The position numbers and the translations under genes were made by a program. A model generated the notes under the pieces. It had not been told where the DNA came from. It did not search any database and worked only from the letters and a program-made list of their open reading frames with translations. Of a DNA stretch of 64,000 nt, positions 50,801 through 60,800 are shown piece by piece. Each line of letters begins with the position of its first letter. Position 1 is the stretch's first letter. The stretch lies in assembly GCA_028551475.1 (NCBI GenBank), contig CM052359.1, forward strand, positions 12,215,583 to 12,279,582, in the 5' to 3' direction. The DNA is from Casuarina equisetifolia. Its lineage: Eukaryota > Streptophyta > Magnoliopsida > Fagales > Casuarinaceae.

Positions 50801-51277
50801 ATCTTCATTTCCTGCTTCTTGTTTACTGTTGACAATTTCGTCTTTAGACAATATAATAATAGTAATGAGAAGAAGAAGAAGGGGAAATGACGGAAAATTC
50901 TCAATTTCGATAGCTAGTTCACTTCTTTGAATTTTCAAATCAGAATGAGTATTAAATGGAATTCAGATGCTATTACAAATATGGTCGAGCAAGGTTTCCA
51001 ATATATTCCCTGTAGTCTGGTAATGATCAAATTTTTTTCTCCATAGTTTGTTGCGAGTGACAGTTAAAGGAGAAAATTTAGTAAATGGAAACTGCACAAA
51101 AAGTCACCTTTGGCTCGTAGACTTGGCTGGTAGTGAGCGTGTGGGAAGGATTGAAGTTGAAGGTGAAAGGTTGAAGGAATCTCAGTTCATTAACAAATCC
51201 CTGTCAGCGCTTGGTGATGTTATTTCTGCCCTTGCCTCGAAAACAGCTCACATTCCTTACAGGCATTTCTCTCTCAA

Positions 51278-51321
<44 letters not shown>

Positions 51322-52821
51322 TCAATCCATCTATCTCATTTATCAATCTTTTATTACTTACGACGTCTCGTCTTTTTTGTTGAAAATCAGGAATTCCAAG
51401 CTCACCCATGTGCTGCAGAGCTCCCTAGGTTAGGAATCTTTCAATTGTCCTATCATTTGTGATTGGGTGTGCTGATAATCTTATGCCGGAAAGCACCAAT
51501 GGCCTCATAAAGAACTCTTATGTGTTTGAACTTTTCTTTCATGCTAAACATCCATGCCAAATGAATCTTGAATTGCAGGAGGAGATTGCAAAACCCTGAT
51601 GTTTGTCCAGATCAGCCCCAGCGAAGCCGATCTAGGAGAAACTCTTTGTTCACTGAATTTTGCCAGTCGCGTCCGTGGAATTGAGAGTGGCCCTGCTCGC
51701 AAACAGACGGACTTTAGTGAGCTTTTCAAGTACAAGCAAATGGTATTGTCTTATAAATCAAGTTGTGAGAAAAATTGGCTTTTTGTAGATCAAATTGTTG
51801 CTTCTAAGATTTTCAATTTAACAGGCAGAAAAGCTCAAGCATGATGAGAAGGAAACAAAGAAACTACAGGATAGCTTGCAGTCCTTGCAGTTAAGGCTTT
51901 CAGCCAGAGAACATATCTGTAGGAATCTTCAAGAGAAGGTAACTATTTTGCTACAATTATCAATGTTTAAATTTCCTGATTTGACATAAAGCTCCTAACA
52001 ACATTATCTTTCTTGTTCACTCTTGACTGGTCAAAAAACTGGATGTTCCACAGGTTCGAGACCTTGAGAACCAACTGGCAGAGGAAAGGAAAACCAGATT
52101 GAAACAGGTAGCCAGAACTTCTGCAGCTGCTTCTGCTCAGCCCTTAAAACAGGCGGCACAGAAATCCATAACAGAGAAGAAGCCACCGCTAGGTCCTTCA
52201 AAGCTGAGGTTGCCACTGCGAAGAATTAGCAATTTTCTGCCCCCATCATCTCCAAGGCCACCCCAGGAAAAGGGCACGGCCTCTTCTATTGTCGCAGCTT
52301 CAGGAACTGGAAAAGAAAACATTCCCAAAACAACTATGGTGTCGACAAACTCGAAAAACCTTATGAAACCGAGACGGTTTTCTGTTGCTGTCCGACCATC
52401 TCCTTCTACAACAACATCAACAACAACAACGCAGGTTCTTCAGCCAAGGAGACGTGTCTCCATTGCCACCCTTCACTCAGAATCCAACTCTTACATGATG
52501 TCGCCACTGCATACTTCTGCCTCTCGATTCAAAAATGGTCGACAGTCATTTGTTAAGGACCCACGGAAGGCACGGTATTCAAGGTTGTTCTCTCCATTGC
52601 CGGAGTCGAGGAGAGCAGGAGAGACAACACCAACTGCCATGAGGAGCAGTAGCAAGTTCATGAGAAGTCCTCCAACACAGGCTGGTTCATGGAAATCAAA
52701 GCATTCAACAGTTGCAATTCAACGAAAGCCATTGGTGTGGAGTCCGCTGAAGTTGAGAGGCTTGAAAAATAGCAGGAAGCCATCATTGTTGCCTTCAAGA
52801 CCTCCAACCGAGATGCAATGA
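47849..52821 (+). CDS. KIN14: Kinesin-14 (minus-end-directed microtubule motor), complete
   Basis: Fifteen exons (47849-47855, 47952-48014, 48252-48284, 48380-48412, 48594-48638, 49065-49195, 49432-49528, 49642-49905, 50032-50311, 50623-50784, 51047-51262, 51391-51428, 51579-51742, 51825-51938, 52054-52821) give 804 aa. The kinesin-14 neck [15 protein letters not shown] leads into the motor. The P-loop GQTGTGKT is at residues 250-257, switch I NELSSRSH ends exon 10, and switch II DLAGSER is in exon 11; the motor ends near residue 480. A short coiled coil follows ([18 protein letters not shown]), then a basic Ser/Pro-rich tail. Kinesin-14s move toward minus ends and act in spindle and phragmoplast arrays. 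Exon 1 codes only ATGGAAG, so exons 1-5 are the least certain. The junction after 51262 needs a GC donor. Likely relative: At5g27550. Confidence 0.9.
48121..48155 (+). pseudogene. Relic exon inside kinesin-14 intron 2
   Basis: 'ttcaattcctagaggatgtattctctaac' resembles exon 3 (48252-48284, 'ttcaaatcccagaggattcaacttctaac') but no longer keeps a matching splice acceptor and frame. Read as a decayed copy from tandem exon duplication. Confidence 0.5.
48545..48590 (+). repeat. (TTTTC)n microsatellite in kinesin-14 intron 4
   Basis: About nine TTTTC units ending in the polypyrimidine tract directly before the acceptor of exon 5 (48594). It explains the long Phe/Ser and Lys/Arg frames seen here on both strands. 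Confidence 0.9.
51263..51390 (+). other. Probable GC-AG intron of kinesin-14 containing a (CT)n run
   Basis: The motor sequence must pass from TAHIPYR to [12 protein letters not shown]. The only frame-keeping junction is AG|GCATTT at 51262/51263 to cag|GAATTC at 51390/51391; no GT is available at the donor. The 128-base intron contains (CT)n at 51281-51317. Confidence 0.7.
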
Positions 52822-54261
52822 ACCATGTTATCTCAGTTTACACACCCAAAATACCCTGGAACCTTAAGCCTTTTCCTTTTTCTTCAATTTGTTCTTCCTT
52901 TTTTATTTTTCTTTCTCTAGAGAATATTGCAAATGTATGCCTCTTGCTTACCATATCATCATTCGTGTTGCTTGAGATTAAATCATCTCTCAACCTGTAT
53001 GTGATGCAAAACTTGCACCATTTTCCTAGTTGGATAAAAACTAGTGGCATGAGTATCTTCCATCCAAATACTTATTTTAAAATAAACAAATAAATTGTTG
53101 GATTGGGTCGGGTTGATTTGGAAACATGCTAGACCAAACAAATAAATTTTGTGGACCTATTAGTTGGATTTAATTGACTAAAATGGGTTGATATGTTGGG
53201 TTGGGCTAACCTGAATGTAGATGGACCAAGCTAAGTAATTGGGCCAAGTCGAGTGAATGGGCCAAGTAAATGGGTTGAAACATTGGGCTAGATTAGGTCC
53301 ATAGAAGACAAGATTGTGTTGAGGATTGGGCTAAGAGAGCAGGCTAAGTAATTGGGTTGGGCAAAGGCCCAAGTCTATTGAGGTTGGCCGTTGAGTTGGG
53401 TTGAATTGCGAAAACAAATAAGGTTGGATCCAAATGCATCAAAAGATGGGTTTATTGTAGATGGAGGATTGAAAAGCTTTTTCAAAGATCTACCTTGATT
53501 TGGGGCAATTGTGAACACAAAAATGCTACCAAGTGATCTATGATTGTTTATTATCACAACCATGGAAGAATCACGATCATCGCTAGCAGCATGTGGCCAA
53601 AATTGTCAAGTTGCAGCCAAAATCCAGCAAAAGGTGGTGGAGAATTTGAAGGCAATAACTAGTTTGTTGATCAATTTGAGACTTGTTGATGGCAAAAATT
53701 GGTTGAGTTAGTAGTAGAAGATGATAAAAATGGCATTGGGTCATAGAAATAGGTCGAACGATAGAGTTAGGTTGGACATGTGACCCATTTGTGTGGAAGA
53801 CACTATTTTTGTGTAGTACATGCACTAATGGCACATAAGGCCCACACGTAGACAATGACTGTGGTGTGTGAACCACACACAATTGGAACTTTCAAAGGAA
53901 ACATTGTAGGACTAGATTCACTAGTTGATTAGTAAGTTGGCTGAGTGAGACTATCTGTGATGTGGACACTTGGTGTAGTATTCATTGAAAAGGAGTTGAT
54001 TGAGAAGCATGAGTAGTGGATTCAGTTCAAGTTAATTGCTCTAAATTGATGTTCACAGTAGTAAAGTTTTGATACCTACCATCAAATGATACACCATGAG
54101 ATATGGACAATGATGGAGTAATGTCTTTTCCTTTGGTAACTCAATTGTAGCTACTTGAGAGAGTTCAAACTACACCAAGAGACTTGTTATTAAGTTTTGT
54201 ATGCAGTTTATAATGTCTATGGTGTGGATTGTTACATTAATTTTACAAATAAGGGGATATT
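52822..54261. other. Kinesin 3' UTR and repeat-like spacer
   Basis: To about 53090 this is presumed 3' UTR. From 53095 to about 53400 it is rich in GGGTTG/TGGGCCAAG-type words, as in plant LTR-element leaders. Further to 54261 no frame exceeds about 100 codons and no motif is seen (the 99-codon minus-strand frame at 53583-53882 is unrecognised). Confidence 0.4.
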
Positions 54262-54603
54262 TGTTGGATATTTGTAAAATTATAAGAACAAACACGTCCT
54301 TATCCTCTAAGACCCACTCTATTGTAGTCGGTGCTTTGTGTAATTAAGTGTAGAAACCAATTGTGAAGGTATCAATGTGTGAAGTAAGAACTAACAGTAT
54401 GAAAGCTCTTAGGTGTAGAAATGAGACGCAAAGAGAGAGCTCTTTGTCGGTGACACTATAGATCCGGTAATTTTGATTTTCTACTTAATGAAAGGAAAAG
54501 AGGCCAAAATCTCCAATGACAATGGACGTAAGTGTTATTTGTTGAACCACTCTAAATAAATTGTGTTGATTTCTTACTTCTTTGATCTTAATAGCTTAAT
54601 ATT
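54262..54603 (+). repeat. Copia-type LTR relic with adjoining PBS-like remnant
   Basis: It starts TGTTGGATATTTG after a purine-rich 'aaggggata', and ends with the 'atggacgtaag...gaaccactctaaataaattgtgtt' arrangement typical of plant Ty1/copia LTR 3' ends. 'TTGGTACGC' then follows at about 54605, a possible remnant of a tRNA-iMet PBS. No element body is recognisable on either side, so it is a solo LTR or truncated copy. Confidence 0.5.
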
Positions 54604-55055
54604 GGTACGCTTTATGCATGATGTGTAGCTTCTTGTCCCGACATAAATAAAAATAACACTCCACACAATGTTTTTATGTGAAGATCTTGGAATTTGCTTC
54701 CTTTCCCTAAAACAATATACAAGGCTGCTCGGTGTGAATCAACCACAATACAAAATTACCACATCCATATGGCTTAGAATTGAAAGCAAAAGTTGATGTG
54801 CCTTTTGATTGAAATTTGGAGAAGATAGTTTAGGATCAACTTGGGAGACTTGTAGAGCTTTTTTTTTCGAAGGAAAGAAAACAGTACTTATATTATAACA
54901 CCACCAAGACCAACAAAGAAGCTTTATATAGTTTGGAGCATTCGCCTCCTGTGGCACGTGAGGGGTCCCACACGTATCTGTCACCAGTTATCACAGAGAA
55001 TTTAAAATTAAAAAAATACACAAGTCCATAGAAGTAACATCCGAGTTTAAAATTG

Positions 55056-55066
55056 TAGCCGTTGGG
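55056..55066 (-). promoter_or_regulatory. MSA element (MYB3R site) upstream of TANGLED
   Basis: Minus-strand CCCAACGGCTA fits YCYAACGGYYA exactly. Two more AACGG cores on the same strand lie at about 55093-55098 and 55111-55115, so three occur within 65 bases, about 205-270 bases before the ATG. Confidence 0.65.
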
Positions 55067-55245
55067 TTTACGTTTTCATATGAATGGAGTCGACCGTTAA
55101 AGCCAAAGATCCGTTAGCGAAAAGTTTCATGTTCAATAATTCCCCCGGTTTGACCTTTCCACTTGTGGTAACGAACTGAGAGAAAAAGTTAAAAGATTTT
55201 GTAACTGCAAGGAATTGGTTTTCCAATCACCGCTTCATGGTTATT

Positions 55246-55249
<4 letters not shown>

Positions 55250-55283
<34 letters not shown>
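55250..55283 (+). repeat. (GA)n microsatellite in the TANGLED 5' leader
   Basis: About 17 uninterrupted GA units, 40 bases before the TANGLED start codon. Confidence 0.9.
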
Positions 55284-55287
<4 letters not shown>

Positions 55288-55323
55288 TAAGACCCACCTG
55301 GGGTTTCCTTCTGTATTGCGAAA

Positions 55324-56922
55324 ATGGTAGCCAGAACCCCACCAAAGCAGAGGAAAATGGTAGCCCCTCTCAATCCGGTCCTACTCAGAGAAACAGTAAA
55401 GAAGGTAGACTGCATTATTCTCCCTTCTAAAAGAAAAGAAAATCCTATAGGTTTGCTCGGTTCCTAGGAAAGCTAAGAGAGGGGAAGACCAGGAAATCCC
55501 ATCTCGGGGGTCTTGTTAGATAGGATTGGGATCGATGGAAAATTCAGCTCCAGTAAATGAATATAAGACTTGGTGTCCAAACTTCTTTTCCCTTCTCTCG
55601 TCGTCTAAGCAGCCAATAATCATTCAAACTGATGGGTTTTTGTGTTTTCATGGGTTTATGAAGGTGGATAGGTGTATGGCTAGGTTGCAGGAGCTACAGT
55701 ACACAGTGGCAGGAGGAACAAAGGTGATATCGGGGGTGAGTCTCAGCCCTCGAAGTACCCGTGGTTATCTCAGGACTAGTCTCAGATGCAAGCAAGAGTC
55801 CGTAAGGTACATTCGGATCTGCGTCTGTTTTGTTTGATAATGCGAAAACTTAGCATAACCAATACTTACTGTGGCTTTTCCATGTTTTTGTCGTTAATTT
55901 GGTGGAACAGGAATGCTTCAGCCAAGAAATCTCCAGTGGGGAAGTTTCCAGCTCACTCAGGAGGTCTCCCTCTTCCCCAATGGGTTTTCATTTTTGCCAA
56001 CAATGTCATCTAACGCTCCTTTTGTTGCTCAGAGAAAGACAAGAATGCATTTTTACTTTTAATGTTTGTTTTGCTTTAGGTTTCCCATCGGATTGAGTAC
56101 CAAATAAGTATTAATTGGGTTTCCTGACAATTTTGATGTTTTCCAACAGGGGAATGGTGTAGAATGTCACTTCCGGCAATGCTTGTGGGTGAAACAGTGG
56201 GAGAAATTCTACAAGCAAGCCAATTTGCGAGAGAAATAGCCGCAGCAGTTTTTAGCAAGACTAAGAATACAACCCTTGACGACCCGGAAACCCCTGTAGT
56301 TCAACGGAGAAGCCGGAAACCGGTACCGGAAATCACAGAATTAAGGAGTAGAAGGAAGAGGGAGAAACAACACAAACAGCAACTGATTCGATCGGAGTAT
56401 GGTTCGCCATCACTTCAAAGGGCTCGATCCCGAATCAACTTCAAGGTTTCACCTCCAAAGGTTCGAGAAATGGACAAAGAAAATAACAGATACATGGCGA
56501 ATAGGGTGTCCCCCAAGAATAGGCCGTGGGCTAAGAAGACTGTTCTATTCCCCAACCCTCTGTTCCTATCCACAGCTTCTCAACAACAACAGAAGTTCTG
56601 CAAGACCAGGTCTCCAGTTATAGGAAGAAACAAGCAGACGCCACATAAGTTCTTAATTAAGTCCCCGCCCTCGGCTTCTTCAAAGTTTCAAGTCAAGATT
56701 AAGAGCCCACCCGTGGTTTCCATTTCGCCCACAAGGCCTACAAGTTTGAGCAAGAAATCTCCAAAGATGTCAACTGCCTCAAGACTGCGCCGGTCTTTCT
56801 CCCCTTCAAGACTGGCAACCAGACTGATGTCTCCACTGAAAAGTAGAAAAAGTGTACAGAAGAGTGAAGGGCTAATGAGTGGATTGAAAGAGCGCCCGTT
56901 TTCAACACCAATGCGATTCTGA
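55324..56922 (+). CDS. TAN1: TANGLED, microtubule-binding division-plane protein
   Basis: Four exons (55324-55404, 55664-55806, 55911-55963, 56150-56922) join in frame to 349 aa. The start [12 protein letters not shown] and the next exons ([59 protein letters not shown]) match Arabidopsis TANGLED (At3g05330). The rest is strongly basic with Ser-Pro motifs and [20 protein letters not shown] near the end. TANGLED binds microtubules and marks the preprophase-band site through cytokinesis. This protein is shorter than the Arabidopsis one (about 470 aa), chiefly because the repeated SPTRNGS-type block is missing from the C-terminal region. The exon 3 donor (GAG|GTCTCC) is weak but is the only one found that keeps frame. 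Confidence 0.93.
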
Positions 56923-57812
56923 AGTTGAATATGGAGTTGGGGGGCTACTTGTGTGGAGTTTATGGTTCCTTCATGTCTATAGTTGATTCTTTTGCTTGCC
57001 GGAGGGTGTGAGTTTCATAGAATTTCTTGATGTACAAGTTTGCTGCATTTTTAATTAAAATGAAAAAAAAAAAAAACAGAACGCTGCGAGTTATCAATAC
57101 ATGCGTTGATCTATACAACATCTGAGACTAACTTGCGCATTTACAGGCAAAAATTTGTACTACTTAATTCTTCATAGCAAAACCTTTTCAATTAAAGAGT
57201 TTTCTTTTCTACCCTTCTCTTTTCTCTTTTCCTTTCCTTTTTTTTTTTTTTTTTTTTTGGGTGAAACTTTTCAGCTAGTGATTTCTCTGCAGAAACAGGG
57301 CATATGTGTATAGAGAATTGAACGATTCATGTAACTTGTTAAAAATAATATCCTATTATTGATTTGCCTTTCCACAAGAGAGAGAACCGTCGCGAGATTC
57401 AACAGGGATGCCCCCACAAATACCGCAAGAGAGTGATATAAAAACTTTTTCAAAGGCTGTTGCGTTTGTACCATCCAGGTTACATTAGTAATACATTCGT
57501 ATTTGACACAAACTAGAGAAAAAGGTATTCACTCCATCATCCCACCCAAAAGAACCGCCCAAGAATACAAAAATGAAAAATTATACATTCAAACATTCAC
57601 TGGCCAGGCCAGCCTCAAACAAGGACGCATTTCACAGTATGAGCAACGGGAAATTGGATATTATGTGAGATGCCTCGTTAAAGTAATCATGCAGAGCTTG
57701 AAAACTGGCTATGCCAAGTATTTCACTCGACCACTTAGCCAAAACTAAAGCTCGTGTTAACAACTCCCAAAGGGAAAATTCAACTCTCAAGGACCAGCAA
57801 GAACATCCGAAC
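56923..57812. other. Spacer between convergent TANGLED and MAPKKK genes
   Basis: 3' UTRs of both genes plus a T-rich tract ending in an unbroken T run (57231-57259). No gene is seen; 60-80-codon frames here have no motif. Confidence 0.5.
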
Positions 57813-60800
57813 TTATTTGCCTGGGGATGCAAACCTCGTACGATCTCTCTGCCGGTTCATAGCTCGATCCTTCGGAGATGATGTTTTCCCTCCCACACCT
57901 GCCTGGCGCATCATCTCTACAGTGACAGATTGGACAATCATGCAATAAGATTAGTAAACAAAAGTCTGACAACTTCAGCAGCACTTTGGCTTAAAATTAA
58001 ACGCAAATGCCTCAGTGGCATCTTTGAAGTGAAGATGTTGTGTTGCTAAGCTTCATAAACTAAATTGGCAATGGTTTCTCTGAAATTAAAGATGGTACAC
58101 CCGAAGTACCAGTATTTATCTAGTACTCCAAATCATACAAGGCAAGGAAGGCAAGAACCATTTACCTCGCTTTCTCTCAAGTTCTTGGTCAAGTTCTTCT
58201 TTCCACTTCCTCTGTCTCTCTGAAAAGCTCATACTGCAAGTGGCACAGCATAGAATTTCAGATTAATCTACAGCTACCAGAAAATTATATTGAGGCAAGC
58301 TAAAGAAATCATTAACTGATGAACCAACCTTGGGCTATTTGGCTCCTGCTGACCATCAACGAGACGCCCTTTCCAGTCATTAAGCGGAGGAGATGGTACG
58401 TCCTGTGAACTTTGATCGCTTGCGTTGCCCATATTTGACACACACTTGCTAGAACTTCCGGGGCTTCCAGTATTAATAGGGTCAAGCGCTGGCGATGTCC
58501 CGCCCGTTGGACCTCGACTTGGTGACCTGCTTTTTGGCGGTAATTTCAAGTACTTTGGAGTAGTCTCATCTCGTGTGCTCTCCATCATGCTCGGTGAGCA
58601 AGTTGTCATGCTGTTGAGAAACTCTTCAAACAGAGGCGTCTGCAGTTTCTTCAATTCAAGAGCCTGCAATTGATTCCCGGTTCAACAGACTATTCAGTGC
58701 AAGTCAAACATATAAACATGAACAATTAACTTTGATTCAACAGAGAACCGCACCTTCTCATCCAAAAAGGCTATAATTTTTGACTCAGTAAGTTCATCAT
58801 CATCCTCTGATAGTAAAGGTCCACAAGGAAACGAAAAATCTTTCTCCCCATCACCAAAAGCTATAGAGAGGGCACTGGGCTCAGAAATTTGTTTATTAGT
58901 GTCTAAATTTTTACCCTCCCGTTCTGGTGCTGTACGTTCATCCAACTTGCACCCCCAACCATCAGAGGGCTCACACATGGGGTTAAAACTCTAATTATAA
59001 CACAAAAAAGTGATAAAATGATTAGTTTCTGAATCCCTTTAATCCTCATACAAAGTCTAACCATAAGGACACTAAAACATTTACCTTACACCCAAGCATT
59101 AAAGAAGAACCGGGATTTACTTCCCCGACCAAAAAATCATCTTTGTCAATCTGACACATATCATCATCGCCATTGTTTATTCCCCAAATGCATTTATTTT
59201 GTGGGGACTTCTCAGGATATTCAGCTGAGCAATGCATACTTTCCAAATTACAAAGATCTGCTGAGCCAGGGGAGGCTGACATTTTACTGGTAATAAAGCA
59301 AATGCTATCACGTCGAAGGCAATACAAGTATCATAAAAGGCACTATCTGAACTTTCAGATTGAGCAGAAACTAAATTGCAAAACTTACGATGGTTCCAGG
59401 TTTATGGCACCAGATGGGGAAGGGGTTTTAGAATTTTCCTGATTGTAGCAAAAAATGTTATAAAGTATCCAAGAAAACACATGAAAAAATATAGGATTCA
59501 TTTCAACAGAACTAACCATGATAGAAGTAGAACAGAGAGGATGAGATTGCACTTGTTTGCCAGTAACAAAGGGATGCTGCATATAGTTAGCAAATAAGAA
59601 CAAACCTCTGAAAAATATAACCGCTGAGTGGTCAACTTTTTTGCCAATCACTAGAAGCACAAGTATATGTAAACTGGAAAAGTTACTACAACGACTACAC
59701 CCTCCTATGTGCCAATTCATTATAGAGAAGAGCTGATAAATTAACAACCACCTGGAGCAACTCAGATGCAGTAGGCCTCAAATTCGGTTCCCTGCCATTG
59801 GATGAGATGAACCAAATTATTATTGTTGTTATTTTGTTAAGAAAACAAAAATCTCTTCATTGAATTTCGATCTAAAATGAAAGATTGCATATTAAAATTG
59901 CTTGAGAAATAATTCTAACCAAGAAACAGGTAAGGTTACTTGCCAATTTTTTAGAGGAGCCCTTTTTTTTTTCTTTTCTGTACTGTGTTTTTAAGTACAA
60001 AAGAGTTCAAAGAAAATTTTTAGTTTGTGGGATTCATTGAAAGAAATGAGATGAATTTTGAAAAGTATTTTATGTTTTTAAATAAAAGAATATTGAAAGT
60101 TTTATTTTAAGAACACACTGAACCTCTGAATGTTTTGTTACAAAAATTATTCAAAAAGGAAATAAGAGATAGAAAGTCACTCAATGCTCTCGCGGCCACC
60201 TGTGTGCACGGTGGCCACACAACTACATTTCATTTCTCTTAATTTTTTACTTTTCAAATGATAAGCCAACCTAACCTCTAAAAACTAAGCACCAGTTTTC
60301 TCAAGGGAGAGAGGCTGTAGTGTTTTGAGTTTTAAAAACTTTATTTACTCAAACGTCCTATATTCTGAATCTTTGAAAACAGAAAACAGAAAAATATCGT
60401 ATCAATGCAACATAGATTCTACGTTGAGAAAACTATTTAAGGAAGAAAGGAATTTTATGAGAATCAAGATTACATACTTCTGCAAACATTTCAGCAGAAA
60501 ATCTTTTGCTCCAATAGATAGATGCTCAGGGATCGGTGGATGGGACTTGGTTGTTCCAATATAGAAGAGAGCGGCGACCTGAATAAACTTCTTGTTAGTA
60601 CATGTATGGGAGAACACCTTAAAAAGGTGTCAAATGTAGGCAGCATGAGTACCTCTTGGTACTGTTGGCTCCAAGGAGGCTTTCCAGTAGCCATCTCAAT
60701 GACAGTACATCCAACACTCCATATATCAGCAGAGCTACAGAATATCCCCACAGAATATCAGTAAATTACAATCAACAATAGATTCAGATAAAGAATATGA

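Larger units (their letters stand above)
54604..55323. promoter_or_regulatory. TANGLED upstream region
   Basis: To about 55000 no gene is seen. Nearer TANGLED are MSA-type motifs (55056-55120) and a (GA)n run at 55250-55283 in the presumed 5' UTR. Confidence 0.45.

Noticed and set aside
52137-52328. Minus-strand frame [13 protein letters not shown]
   Set aside because: Antisense shadow of the last kinesin-14 exon.
53095-53400. GGGTTG-rich tract suggesting a telomere-like repeat
   Set aside because: Words are irregular and mixed with TGGGCC; no run of the plant telomere unit TTTAGGG.
57503-57984. Frames on both strands downstream of TANGLED
   Set aside because: They overlap the MAPKKK last exon and its 3' UTR in wrong frames; the true last exon is 57813-57916, ending RFASPGK.
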